In this document: positions 38,411-46,645 of the stretch, in pieces | How the letters are laid out: every line of letters starts with the position of its first letter | Numbering within the stretch: the stretch's first letter is position 1 | NCBI RefSeq assembly: GCF_030689685.1 | Contig: NZ_JAUYEY010000101.1 | Coordinates: 1 to 64,000 of the forward strand | Length of the DNA stretch: 64,000 nt | DNA from: Polaromonas sp. | GTDB lineage: Bacteria; Pseudomonadota; Gammaproteobacteria; Burkholderiales; Burkholderiaceae_C | Direction of reading: 5' to 3' | Position numbers and translations under genes: made by a program | Notes under the pieces: model-generated | Database searches by the model: none | What the model saw: only the letters and a program-made list of their open reading frames with translations | What the model was told of the DNA's origin: nothing

Positions 38411-39547
38411 TTAGTTTTTTTTGACGAGTGAATTAACCATTTTATAGACTGTTAAGCAAAAGTCCCAAACAGGTTTTTCGGATGAATATTCAGAGTGCTG
38501 GACATTGGAGTTTGCAATATATTTTTCCAGTCGCTCTTGTTGCCACCCCATTTTCTTAAGAAAATACCGTTTGTCTTCTTCCAATGACTCCGCCGATGGG
38601 TAAGGAATTCCCTCCAAACCTGTCAAAGCTTCATCCCTTTTCATTTGACCAGACGCAACAAGCGTGCTTAGGTGAAGTCTTCGTTTATCAACCAAAAACT
38701 TGTTGGGCAAGATATAGCCTTGGTAAAAACGAGTAAAGATGGACTCGTAGTGCTTGTACGGGTAGGGTTTATAGCCATAGTTACTTTGCAGTGCCTCCAT
38801 AGCTGAGTTTTTATTAAAGTCAAAATAATCCAGAAACGGTGTCCAATGGATTCTGCGCACAAACTCAAACCATATAAAGTTCATCGTACCTATCGTCGGA
38901 AATGTTTCGAGTCGTGTCACCCCGCCTCGCTTTCCCAGAGCTTTAATATGTCTTTTGTCGAATTTTAGCCAATTCCACCCCTCCGGCATTCGCATACCCT
39001 CAGTCGCTTGGTTCGATCCCGATAATATGAATTTTGTTTTGTACTTTCCCGCTTGCTGGTAATTGACGGCAAGCATTGCGTTATCGTAGAGCAACTCTAC
39101 ATCGATCACATTGGCATCGAAAAAGGCCTGCATTAATCTTTTATACTCGCTCCAATCGATAACATGCGTATAAAGATCAACGCCCAACCCGCGCACCAAA
39201 TTGGCGATATTGTTCTGCGCCAATTCTGAGTTCCAGCCGTTATCCATATGCACAGCAAGGGGTCGCAAGCCAAGTTTGACCGCTTGAACCAAGACCCATG
39301 AACTGTCCACGCCACCGGAAACACCTATGACGCAATCGTAAGGTTTGCCTTTTCCTGCTGCTTTGACTTTGGCTACAAAAGCATCTAGTTCTTGCGTGCG
39401 TTGGAACGGGTCTTTGTGCAATATATGACCGGAGCGCGCCAAGAACTCTGTACAGTAATCGCATACGCCGTGTTCATCGAAATAAATGTCAGATGCTGAG
39501 GTGTCCATCACACAGCGTGTGCATACTTGATACGATTTGTTCTTCAT
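38411..39547 (-). CDS. N-acetyl sugar amidotransferase, triad 1 (WbuX/WbpG/PseA family)
   Basis: A 378-residue PP-loop ATPase: N-terminal zinc-ribbon-like Cys pairs ('CTRCVMDTSASDIYF', 'CDYC'), pyrophosphatase loop 'GVSGGVDSSWVLVQAV', and an ADP-linked recognition body. Such enzymes activate an N-acetyl group with ATP and replace oxygen by ammonia, giving an acetamidino sugar; ammonia comes from a HisH/HisF-like pair. Exactly such a pair is encoded directly upstream with a four-base overlap to HisF. The substrate may be a diacetamido-uronate or the nonulosonate. The gene is AT-rich. A second triad lies at 47.3-49.9 kb. Confidence 0.87.
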   Translation of the reverse strand: MKNKSYQVCTRCVMDTSASDIYFDEHGVCDYCTEFLARSGHILHKDPFQRTQELDAFVAKVKAAGKGKPYDCVIGVSGGVDSSWVLVQAVKLGLRPLAVHMDNGWNSELAQNNIANLVRGLGVDLYTHVIDWSEYKRLMQAFFDANVIDVELLYDNAMLAVNYQQAGKYKTKFILSGSNQATEGMRMPEGWNWLKFDKRHIKALGKRGGVTRLETFPTIGTMNFIWFEFVRRIHWTPFLDYFDFNKNSAMEALQSNYGYKPYPYKHYESIFTRFYQGYILPNKFLVDKRRLHLSTLVASGQMKRDEALTGLEGIPYPSAESLEEDKRYFLKKMGWQQERLEKYIANSNVQHSEYSSEKPVWDFCLTVYKMVNSLVKKN

Positions 39548-40308
39548 TGATTACTTAACAAAATTTCGAGTTCTTGGTAAAGGGGGTAAGTAATCAGCAC
39601 AGCCCTGTGCGGCCCGTGAAATACAAAAAATGCACCGGCCGCAACCGCGCTCGCCCCCGCGCTGACGCCGGCCTTGATGTCTTGAAGGCTGCCAACGCCG
39701 CCAAGAGCAATCATGGGTACTGAAAGCGTGGTGCCGGCTTCACGAATCAGGTCAATATCCATACCTTTCATTTCGCCATCCCGATCAACTGCGTTGATCA
39801 ATACCTCCCCTGCGCCAGCCGTCACCGCTTGCCGGGCGAAATCCAGCCAAGCCAGCTTGTGGACCTTACCCGAGCGACTTTCGTACAGTTCAGGCCTTTT
39901 CAGCCAGTTTCGTTTCACATCTACCGATGCGACCACACTCTGGCTGCCAAAGCGCTCTGCAATGCGCGAGATGAGAGTCATGTCATCCAGCGCGGCGGAC
40001 TGTAGACAAATCTTCTCTACCCCAAGATCGAAAATCCGCGCGGCCTGCTCCACCGAGCGCACACCGCCGCCGTAGCAAAGCGGCATAAAGCACTCCCCGG
40101 CAAACAGCTCGATCATGGCGTAATCAGGCTCCTGGCCGCGCTTGGAGGCGACGATATCAAGAACCATCAATTCATCGACTTCCTTATCGTTGAAGATGCG
40201 GATAGCATTGATCGGGTCGCCAACATACTTGGCGTCCCTAAACTGACGCGTCTTTACCAGGCCGCCATCTCGCAAGAGCAGGGCTGGGACGACTCGATGT
40301 TTAAGCAA
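39544..40308 (-). CDS. HisF-like ammonia-accepting subunit, triad 1
   Basis: A 254-residue (beta/alpha)8 HisF paralogue. The TTG at 40308 is taken as start: it has GGAG seven bases upstream, overlaps the HisH stop by eight bases and gives the family start 'LLKHRVVPALLLRDGG'. In true HisF the first catalytic Asp follows at position 11; here it is Leu ('ALLLRDG'), while the second Asp remains ('ASVDVKRNW'). This argues against imidazole-glycerol-phosphate synthesis and for a dedicated ammonia conduit to the amidotransferase. It belongs with HisH and the 378-residue amidotransferase as one coupled unit. Confidence 0.87.
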   Translation of the reverse strand: MLKHRVVPALLLRDGGLVKTRQFRDAKYVGDPINAIRIFNDKEVDELMVLDIVASKRGQEPDYAMIELFAGECFMPLCYGGGVRSVEQAARIFDLGVEKICLQSAALDDMTLISRIAERFGSQSVVASVDVKRNWLKRPELYESRSGKVHKLAWLDFARQAVTAGAGEVLINAVDRDGEMKGMDIDLIREAGTTLSVPMIALGGVGSLQDIKAGVSAGASAVAAGAFFVFHGPHRAVLITYPLYQELEILLSNQ

Positions 40309-40921
40309 CTTCAAACTCCACAAAGCGGCGCATCAACGCCATGCCAAAGCGATGACTCTTCTCGGGATGGAACTGAACGCCAAAAATATTATTGCGCTGA
40401 AAGGCGGCGACAAAATCATCGCCATAATGTGTCAACGCGATCGGGTCGGCGGAGTCATTGCAGCTCACTCGATACGAGTGCACGAAATAAAAGCGCTGCT
40501 CCTCATCGTCCGAAGAAACAAGGGGATTCTCCCGAAGCACTCGTAAGGTATTCCAGCCCATATGCGGCACCCGCAATTCCCGTGCTTCCGACGCAGGGAA
40601 ACGCCGAACTTCGGCGTCGATCCAGCCCAACCCGGGCAAAGCTCCTTCTTCGCTTGATCGACACATCAACTGCATGCCGAGACAAATCCCCAAAATCGGA
40701 ATACGAGCCTCAAGCGCGGACGAACTCAATGCCGTAAGCAACTTGCGGGAGGTTAGCTGCGCCATACCATGGTTGAAGGCTCCTACACCAGGAATCACCA
40801 ACTTTCGCGCTGCCAGCACCTCCTCGGGTGAGGCGATGCGCTGCGCCGTGCCGCCCGCGCGTTCGATCATACGAATAACAGAGCCAACATTACCAGCGCC
40901 ATAATCAAGAACAGAGATCAT
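40301..40921 (-). CDS. HisH-like glutaminase subunit, triad 1
   Basis: A 206-residue class-I glutamine amidotransferase: oxyanion strand 'VIPGVGAFNHGM', nucleophile Cys in 'GICLGMQLMC', and the His-Glu pair in 'FGVQFHPEKSH'. It releases ammonia from glutamine for the HisF-like partner. It overlaps HisF by eight bases and shares one base with the stop of the preceding gene (TAATG). Together with the amidotransferase gene downstream, it supplies the acetamidino nitrogen of a surface sugar, not histidine. Confidence 0.88.
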   Translation of the reverse strand: MISVLDYGAGNVGSVIRMIERAGGTAQRIASPEEVLAARKLVIPGVGAFNHGMAQLTSRKLLTALSSSALEARIPILGICLGMQLMCRSSEEGALPGLGWIDAEVRRFPASEARELRVPHMGWNTLRVLRENPLVSSDDEEQRFYFVHSYRVSCNDSADPIALTHYGDDFVAAFQRNNIFGVQFHPEKSHRFGMALMRRFVEFEVA

Positions 40922-42399
40922 TACCGAACCGCCTGTTCAATGAAATCAAGATAATTGCGCTGCCAGTTGGGTGCCCAGATATTCTGTATCTGCTGTGTGC
41001 TAACCCGCCCCGCATTTTCGTCGAGTACCAAGCGCGCCAGTTCATTCACATCCGAAAAACCCTGGAATGGGTGCACGGGAAAGCCGAACCGGGCCTTGGG
41101 TGTGTCCCAAATGAACACTTTGGGAACCAGACCAATAGCCTCAAACAATCCAGTAGAAACCTCGCTCACCACCGATCCCGCCTCCCGGAAAGAGCTGTAA
41201 ATATCCTGGTGGGCGTCAACCCGAACGTTCCCCGCGAACCCATCCGGATATTTGGCCCAAACGCTGGCGCGCTCTTCCGGATGGGGCCGAAACACCACTT
41301 CAGCGATGCTCCCCAATGTGGCAGTGAGGCGCTCACAGAACTCCAAGTAACGGATAGTCTCTCGTCCATCGCCGAGCACCAGAATATGCTGTTCCTTTTC
41401 TGATACACAAGCCGAAGCTCCGAGCGTCTCAGATCGATGGGGATTGCCAATTACAACCTTTTGCACGGGCGCATTGATTTGCTCACCCCACCAGGATCCA
41501 AACGTTAAAAAATAGTCGGGAAATATCTGTCTATAACGATGATCATTCAAAATAGCAGGCGCGTAGTTATAAGCATCATGCCCTGCGGAAACCGCGCCAT
41601 GCTGATACTCGGCCGTCACCATACCTAAATGCCTAGCTGCAAGAATGGCGCTCGCATTATCCGCACTGCCGTAACAGGCCTCTTCCTTAATCAGCAGATG
41701 CGCATTTGTTTTTTTGAAAAAAGATCGATAGGTTCGGTAACGCGGCAATAATGAAGCAGCACCACTGGTGCAGATATTTTGAAGCCATTGGCGTCGCACT
41801 TCGTTAATATTCCAACCGAGCATATTTTCTGCTCGTTGACTGACCAAATTGACCAATGCCCGAGCTGACTCCCGATAGCCGCCAGTTCTTAGCCGTCCAC
41901 TCAACGCCCCCTCGACCCGCAAAGGAGTATGCAGTAATACATTGGTGTGATGGCGAGGAAAAGGCCATTTCCAGCCGAATAAATCCTCAATCACAAAAGT
42001 CTGATTTGGAGCTGCTGCGACAAAATAATCACTTAAACAATTAAAGTATGATCCATTGCGTTCGATCAGACGTGCACCGGTCGCCATCAGCACGATTGGA
42101 TGGTGATTGAGCGACCAGAGATGTAAAGCGTTATGCGCAAAGGAACGAGAGATCATTGCTGCGGTTCTTAGCCTTGATCGAGAACGTAGCGCCCCCCCCT
42201 CGACAACGAGAGGCGTCCCGTAGAGCAGATCGCCCATCATCAGACGTATGAATGTGGACCGTATCGTCGACCACAGCGGTATACCAGTATCGGGGCAGCA
42301 AATTCCCAACACCTCGGCGGAATCTTCAATCCGTAAAATATCATTGAGCGAAATTTCATCCCGCGAACGATTCGCTTCTAGGCTGTTGATTTGCGTCAT
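40921..42399 (-). CDS. unrecognised glycosyltransferase-like surface-carbohydrate protein
   Basis: 492 residues from ATG 42399, which has AAGGGAAAA upstream and starts 13 bases after the SDR stop. No firm family. The C-terminal half reads like a GT-B donor domain: 'AEYQHGAVSAGHDAYNY', 'PDYFLTFGSWWGEQI', 'VVIGNPHRSE', 'HILVLGDGRETIRYLEF', 'VVFRPHPEERASVWAKYP', 'SEVSTGLFEAIGLVPKVFI'. The H-G and RPHPEE motifs recall CDP-glycerol/capsule-type and sialyl-type transferases at a distance. There is no membrane span or signal peptide. Position between the amidination triad and the nonulosonate genes suggests it transfers the modified nonulosonate or another decorated sugar. Function not established. 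Confidence 0.6.
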   Translation of the reverse strand: MTQINSLEANRSRDEISLNDILRIEDSAEVLGICCPDTGIPLWSTIRSTFIRLMMGDLLYGTPLVVEGGALRSRSRLRTAAMISRSFAHNALHLWSLNHHPIVLMATGARLIERNGSYFNCLSDYFVAAAPNQTFVIEDLFGWKWPFPRHHTNVLLHTPLRVEGALSGRLRTGGYRESARALVNLVSQRAENMLGWNINEVRRQWLQNICTSGAASLLPRYRTYRSFFKKTNAHLLIKEEACYGSADNASAILAARHLGMVTAEYQHGAVSAGHDAYNYAPAILNDHRYRQIFPDYFLTFGSWWGEQINAPVQKVVIGNPHRSETLGASACVSEKEQHILVLGDGRETIRYLEFCERLTATLGSIAEVVFRPHPEERASVWAKYPDGFAGNVRVDAHQDIYSSFREAGSVVSEVSTGLFEAIGLVPKVFIWDTPKARFGFPVHPFQGFSDVNELARLVLDENAGRVSTQQIQNIWAPNWQRNYLDFIEQAVR

Positions 42400-42412
42400 T
42401 TTTCCCTTACGA

Positions 42413-43183
42413 TTAAAGACCAAATCCGTCGTCAACAACAATATTCTGCCCGTTCACGTACGCTGACATATCGCTTAACAGATATGCCAACGTTCCGCAG
42501 ATATCCGATTTATCAAGCATACCTTTGTTAATACATTGTTTACGATATGCCTCAAGAAATGGCATTGGTTGATTATCAAAAATACCGCCCGGGCTGAGTG
42601 TGTTGACGCGGATATTCATGCCTTTAAAATATTTTGCCATGTATTTTGTCAGGTGGATGATGCTCGATTTGATCGCCGCATATTCAACCGGCATAGTCAT
42701 CGACGTGTTTTCATAAACCTCGAATTTTGGCGCCACGACACCATAAATTGATGCGATGTTGACGATGTTCCCATGACCTTGTTTCTGAAAAAAACGTGCT
42801 AACTGCTGGCTTGTCAGAAAGTATCCACCCAGATTGTGATTTAGATTTTCACAGAAGTCAGTGAAATCAACGTCAAAAAAATGACGCCCATAATTTCTAT
42901 TTCGAGGATAAGCATTATTTACAAGTGAATCGATTCGTCCATAACGATCCTGCAACCTCTCAATCATTGCCGTTATCGACGCCTTGGAAGTGATATCAAG
43001 GTGGATAGAGTCGATGCGAGATGAATGAAGTTCCTGACTGAGTTTCTCTTTCACTCGAACGCTAAGTTCTTCATTGATATCCGCAATAATCGCTATGCCT
43101 TGCTGTTCTGTTATCGTTTTTACAAATTCTTGGCCGATCAATCCCGCTCCGCCCGTGATAATAACGACTTTGTTTTTTAACAT
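42413..43183 (-). CDS. SDR-family oxidoreductase (PtmA-like, nonulosonate locus)
   Basis: A 256-residue SDR with 'VVIITGGAGLIGQEFVKTI', 'LVNNAYPRNRNYGRHFFDVD' and the active site in 'PVEYAAIKSSIIHLTKYMA' (Tyr-x3-Lys). The NNAYPRN segment is the feature I associate with PtmA-like SDRs of Campylobacter legionaminic-acid loci, whose exact step I am not certain of. ATG 43183 is chosen; two in-frame Met codons lie 12 and 30 bases upstream. An IS5-type element begins 71 bases upstream, so this gene has been separated from the aminotransferase gene with which it probably formed one operon. AT-rich. Confidence 0.8.
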   Translation of the reverse strand: MLKNKVVIITGGAGLIGQEFVKTITEQQGIAIIADINEELSVRVKEKLSQELHSSRIDSIHLDITSKASITAMIERLQDRYGRIDSLVNNAYPRNRNYGRHFFDVDFTDFCENLNHNLGGYFLTSQQLARFFQKQGHGNIVNIASIYGVVAPKFEVYENTSMTMPVEYAAIKSSIIHLTKYMAKYFKGMNIRVNTLSPGGIFDNQPMPFLEAYRKQCINKGMLDKSDICGTLAYLLSDMSAYVNGQNIVVDDGFGL

Positions 43184-43254
43184 TTTTTCTCGCATTTTGG
43201 ATAAATAAACCACCTACATTAATATCGAGATCGTTATTTTTAAAACCTGCTTAA

Positions 43255-44600
43255 CAGGCTGCTGAAATACCTGCTGCGCCAGCGCAGCAGCTGACTCGAA
43301 GCGGTTTATTTTTGCGGTTCTGTTTCATATTTTGAGATTCCAGTGCTTTTTGAGCTTTTTGTTATTGGTTTGAAGCTCTGCTGCCGCCGTTTTTACCCCT
43401 CACTGCGCCTGCAGACGGATTTGCCCCAGGGTGCGCATACGCGTCAAGTTGTACGCGGCCATCGTCAGCACAAACATCTGATCGACCCGCTCAAGCCCGC
43501 GCACCATCACCTGCCGAATCCGGCCCACGGTCTTGGCCCAGCCAAAGCCCTGCTCGATCAGTTTTCTCTTTTGCTGCGAAACGGCGTAGCCGTCTGTCTG
43601 TGCAATGGCATCGGGCACTGCCGAGCGCCGGCCTGAAGTGTTCTGCGCCACATGCGGCGTTACTTTCATCTCCAGGCAGGCCTCGATGAACTCTTGCGCG
43701 TCATAGCCTTTGTCTGCGCCCAGCGTGATCTCGGCTTTCGCATCGCCTGCTGCCTGGCTTGCATCATGGATCATCGCCTTGGCCGCTTCTCGCTCAGCGT
43801 GCCCGTCGGCCGTGGTCACCACGGCGTTGGCTATCAGCCCATGGCGGTTGTCCGTCAGGGTATGGCCTATGAAGCGAAGCTCGCTGCCCGTCTTGCCCTT
43901 GCGGTAGAGCCGGGCGTCAAGGTCAGTCGTCGATTCGTGCGTCTCGTTGCTGCGAGTCTGGCCTTTGAAGCTGCCACCGCCGTGGTGATCGTCACTGCCG
44001 TCTTTGCGCACAAAGCTCTTGTGGCCCGCCCAGGCCTGGATGAGTGTGCCGTCCACGCTGAAGTGTTCGCCCGAGAGCCAGTCTTGTTTGTCGGCGACTT
44101 CGAGCACATGGTTGAACAGCTCAATGACCGCGTCATGCGCTATCAGGCGTTCGCGGTTCTTGGTGAAGACTGTGGGCACCCAGACGGCATCGTCCATGGC
44201 AAGACCTATAAACCAGCGAAACAGCAAGTTGTACCGGGTCTGCTCCATGAGCTGGCGCTCCGAGCGCACGCTGTAGAACACCTGCAAGAGCATGGCGCGC
44301 AGCAGTTTCTCGGGGGCGATGCTGGGCCGGCCGCCTTTGATATCGGCCTCGTACATTCCGGCAAACAGCGCATCCATCTTCACCAGGGCCTCGTTGACCA
44401 TCTGGCGTATGGGCCGCAAAGGATGATCGGCTGGAACGAAGTCTTCCAGGTGGCGCATCGTAAACAGGCGTTCGGTGAAAGTGTCGGCTCCGCGCATGGT
44501 GATCACTTGGCTTATATCTGGTGAAAAAAAAAGGCTGCCTCAGATAAACGCTTGAGGCACCATCTCGGCGGACTTCGCTCCGAGGTATTTCAGCAGCCTA
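43255..44600 (-). mobile_element. complete IS5/IS1182-type insertion sequence
   Basis: A 1346-base element. Terminal inverted repeats AGGCTGCTGAAATACCT lie at 43256-43272 and as reverse complement at 44583-44599, 17/17 identical. Direct TTAA copies at 43251-43254 and 44601-44604 fit a four-base YTAR-type target duplication. Subterminal hairpins at 43271-43290 (CTGCTGCGC/GCGCAGCAG) and 44536-44559 (TGCCTCA/TGAGGCA) flank the single transposase gene. It sits 22 bases past the aminotransferase stop and 71 bases before the SDR start, so no gene is broken. Intact ends and gene suggest a fairly recent insertion. Confidence 0.88.
43400..44506 (-). CDS. IS5/IS1182-family DDE transposase
   Basis: A 368-residue transposase with the N-terminal DUF772-like region ('FVPADHPLRPIRQMVNEAL', 'SVRSERQLMEQTRYNLLFRWFIGL') and a DDE core: first Asp in 'FSVDGTLIQAWAG', second in 'GADKGYDAQEFI', Glu in 'EQGFGWAKTVGR'. 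It would cut and join the element ends. The frame is uninterrupted, so the element may be active. Two starts are possible, ATG 44506 or the third codon beyond. Confidence 0.9.
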   Translation of the reverse strand: MITMRGADTFTERLFTMRHLEDFVPADHPLRPIRQMVNEALVKMDALFAGMYEADIKGGRPSIAPEKLLRAMLLQVFYSVRSERQLMEQTRYNLLFRWFIGLAMDDAVWVPTVFTKNRERLIAHDAVIELFNHVLEVADKQDWLSGEHFSVDGTLIQAWAGHKSFVRKDGSDDHHGGGSFKGQTRSNETHESTTDLDARLYRKGKTGSELRFIGHTLTDNRHGLIANAVVTTADGHAEREAAKAMIHDASQAAGDAKAEITLGADKGYDAQEFIEACLEMKVTPHVAQNTSGRRSAVPDAIAQTDGYAVSQQKRKLIEQGFGWAKTVGRIRQVMVRGLERVDQMFVLTMAAYNLTRMRTLGQIRLQAQ

Positions 44601-44625
44601 TTAAGTGATAACACTGCAAGATTCA

Positions 44626-45918
44626 TCAGTTGTATTTCCTGAAAACCGGTTTGATGGCAGGACCGTTGAGATATTTTTCGACACCCTCGTTAAGTGCGAG
44701 TCGATAGATTTTGAAAGATTGTTCGATGGCACGTTCAGTAACAGCAAGCTCATCTTCATCGTGCCGATAGCATAAAGCGATCCAAGGCATAAGCACACCG
44801 TTACGGATCATTTCCTGCGAGAACAGTGTCCGAAGGTCCAACGAGTTCGCGCCGGATTCATCCAAAGTTAAGTAGTAAGGGGAACAGGCTATACCGCCAA
44901 TCTTAAAGCTATGTCCGATGCCATGAGCTTCCGCCTGTCGCTGCATCATGGCGGTTAGTTTACGACCGTAGTCCCACAAGTGTTCAACGACCTTATGCTT
45001 TTGCATGAATCGGATCGTAGCAATAAAAGCGCCCAAGCCACACATCTCGGCGCCATGCGTTGTGGACAACAGGAATACCCGCTCTCGTCCTTCTAACTCA
45101 ATAGCACCAAGCTCCATGATTTCTCGTTTGCCCGCGATGCAGGCCACCGAAAAACCGTTGGCCATTGCCTTACCAAAGGTGCACAAATCCGGGGTAACAC
45201 CATAAGTATGTTGCGCTCCCTTCATGTGCCAGCGGAACCCTGTGATCATTTCATCCAACACAAAGACAATACCGTGCGCCCGACATAGCTCTTGCACTCG
45301 CTGCAAGAAACCATCCTTGGGCTCTTCGATAGCAGCCGGTTCCAAGACTACACAGGCAATCTTCTCAGGGTGCTGCGCTATCAATGCCTCCAATGAGACG
45401 ATGTCGTTGTAGCGGAACGTCTTGATCTTCTCGATGGTTTCTTGCGGTATGCCACGCGTGAGCGGCGTCGAAGCTATAAACCAGTCGTCATACGAAAAGA
45501 ATGGATGCTCTGCGCAACGTGCCACCAACTCTCTTCCTGTATACGCACGCGCAAGCTTGACTGCGGCAGAAACAGCAGTGGAACCATTCTTGGTGAACTT
45601 CACCATATCCACGGAATCGATCAAATCAATCAGCAACTCCGATGCCTCCAATTCAATCATCGATGGTCGCGTCAGATTGTTACCGTTTCTGATCTGGGAA
45701 ATGGCGGCAGAATCAATTTCATCTTCAGCGTAGCCTATATTTACTGCACGCAATGCCATGCCGTAATCCAGATATTTAGTACCCTCATGGTCATAAATAT
45801 ATGAACCTTTACCCCGAGTCAAAATTTCCGGAACATTAGTAGGATATTGGTCGTAGCCACGCGAATAGGTATGTGCGCCACCAGGTATAGCTTTGAGCAG
45901 TCGTTCTTGGAAATTCAT
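44626..45918 (-). CDS. class-III aminotransferase (glutamate-1-semialdehyde aminomutase-like)
   Basis: A 430-residue PLP enzyme with 'SYIYDHEGTKYLDYGMALRA', 'KFTKNGSTAVSAAVKLARAYTGR', 'VFVLDEMITGFRWHMKG' and PLP-Lys in 'LCTFGKAMANGFSVAC'. It resembles HemL in sequence, but sits in a nonulosonate operon directly after the cytidylyltransferase gene with a four-base overlap, so it is more likely a sugar or side-chain aminotransferase than a haem enzyme. It would add an amino group to a keto position of the nonulosonate or of its substituent. Its 3' neighbour is the IS element. Confidence 0.82.
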   Translation of the reverse strand: MNFQERLLKAIPGGAHTYSRGYDQYPTNVPEILTRGKGSYIYDHEGTKYLDYGMALRAVNIGYAEDEIDSAAISQIRNGNNLTRPSMIELEASELLIDLIDSVDMVKFTKNGSTAVSAAVKLARAYTGRELVARCAEHPFFSYDDWFIASTPLTRGIPQETIEKIKTFRYNDIVSLEALIAQHPEKIACVVLEPAAIEEPKDGFLQRVQELCRAHGIVFVLDEMITGFRWHMKGAQHTYGVTPDLCTFGKAMANGFSVACIAGKREIMELGAIELEGRERVFLLSTTHGAEMCGLGAFIATIRFMQKHKVVEHLWDYGRKLTAMMQRQAEAHGIGHSFKIGGIACSPYYLTLDESGANSLDLRTLFSQEMIRNGVLMPWIALCYRHDEDELAVTERAIEQSFKIYRLALNEGVEKYLNGPAIKPVFRKYN

Positions 45919-46628
45919 TTGCTAAGCCCTTTCATTTCAATTAAAGCTTCCAGCATTTTAAAATCATCAATATCATCAATTTCCAATGATTTCCACTTTG
46001 GCACTTCGTAGCCGATGGTGTCCGCATGATAGAACGAGCGCTGCGCACGCAGCACGTCGATATAAGATGCATAGAGCGTGCCCTCTAGAAAATACAGCGG
46101 CTCAATGTCCTGTCGACGCAAGCCAGTCGGCTGGCGCTCTAGGTACGGCCTCAAACGGTCACTGTCCTCACGGCGGAAAATGAAAGCCGGATGCATGCTT
46201 TCCACCCGGCAAACGCTGACAATCGAGCCAGCACCAGACTCGACCAAGCGCGCCAAACCTTGATCAATATCGGACGGTTCACGCAATGGTGAGGTTGGTT
46301 CCAGCAGAACGACGATGTCGAAGTGGCGGCCGGACGCCGCTAAGACGTCCATCGCATGCAATACAACATCGATGGATGAAGCTGTGTCCCCAGACAGCTC
46401 TTCCGGGCGCATGAACGGCACCTCGGCACCGGCCTGCCGCGCTGCGTCAGCAATGGCAGGGTCATCGGTGCTAACCACAATCGCATCTAAGCACCCCGCC
46501 GCCTTGGCGGCATCGATGGTCCAGGCAATCAGTGGCTTACCGCTTAGGAGGCGGACATTCTTTCCAGGCAAACCCTTCGATCCGCCACGTGCAGTCACCA
46601 ACCCAAGAATCTTCAAATTTTCAATCAA
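45915..46628 (-). CDS. legF: CMP-nonulosonate cytidylyltransferase (LegF/NeuA family)
   Basis: A 237-residue acylneuraminate cytidylyltransferase: CTP-binding 'ILGLVTARGGSKGLPGKNVRLL', 'VVSTDDPAIADAARQAGAEV', 'VLLEPTSPLREPSDIDQGLARL' and the C-terminal 'SLEIDDIDDFKMLEAL' with metal-binding Asp. It activates a nine-carbon keto-sugar acid with CTP. Presence of LegB/C/H/G/I-like genes in the same operon favours legionaminic acid or an isomer over neuraminic acid. Overlaps the aminotransferase gene by four bases. Confidence 0.88.
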   Translation of the reverse strand: MIENLKILGLVTARGGSKGLPGKNVRLLSGKPLIAWTIDAAKAAGCLDAIVVSTDDPAIADAARQAGAEVPFMRPEELSGDTASSIDVVLHAMDVLAASGRHFDIVVLLEPTSPLREPSDIDQGLARLVESGAGSIVSVCRVESMHPAFIFRREDSDRLRPYLERQPTGLRRQDIEPLYFLEGTLYASYIDVLRAQRSFYHADTIGYEVPKWKSLEIDDIDDFKMLEALIEMKGLSK

Positions 46629-46645
46629 AATAATCTCCGTTTAGA

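Noticed and set aside
44626-45918. Haem-pathway glutamate-1-semialdehyde aminomutase (hemL)
   Set aside because: Family resemblance only; overlaps legF in a nonulosonate operon, far from any haem gene.
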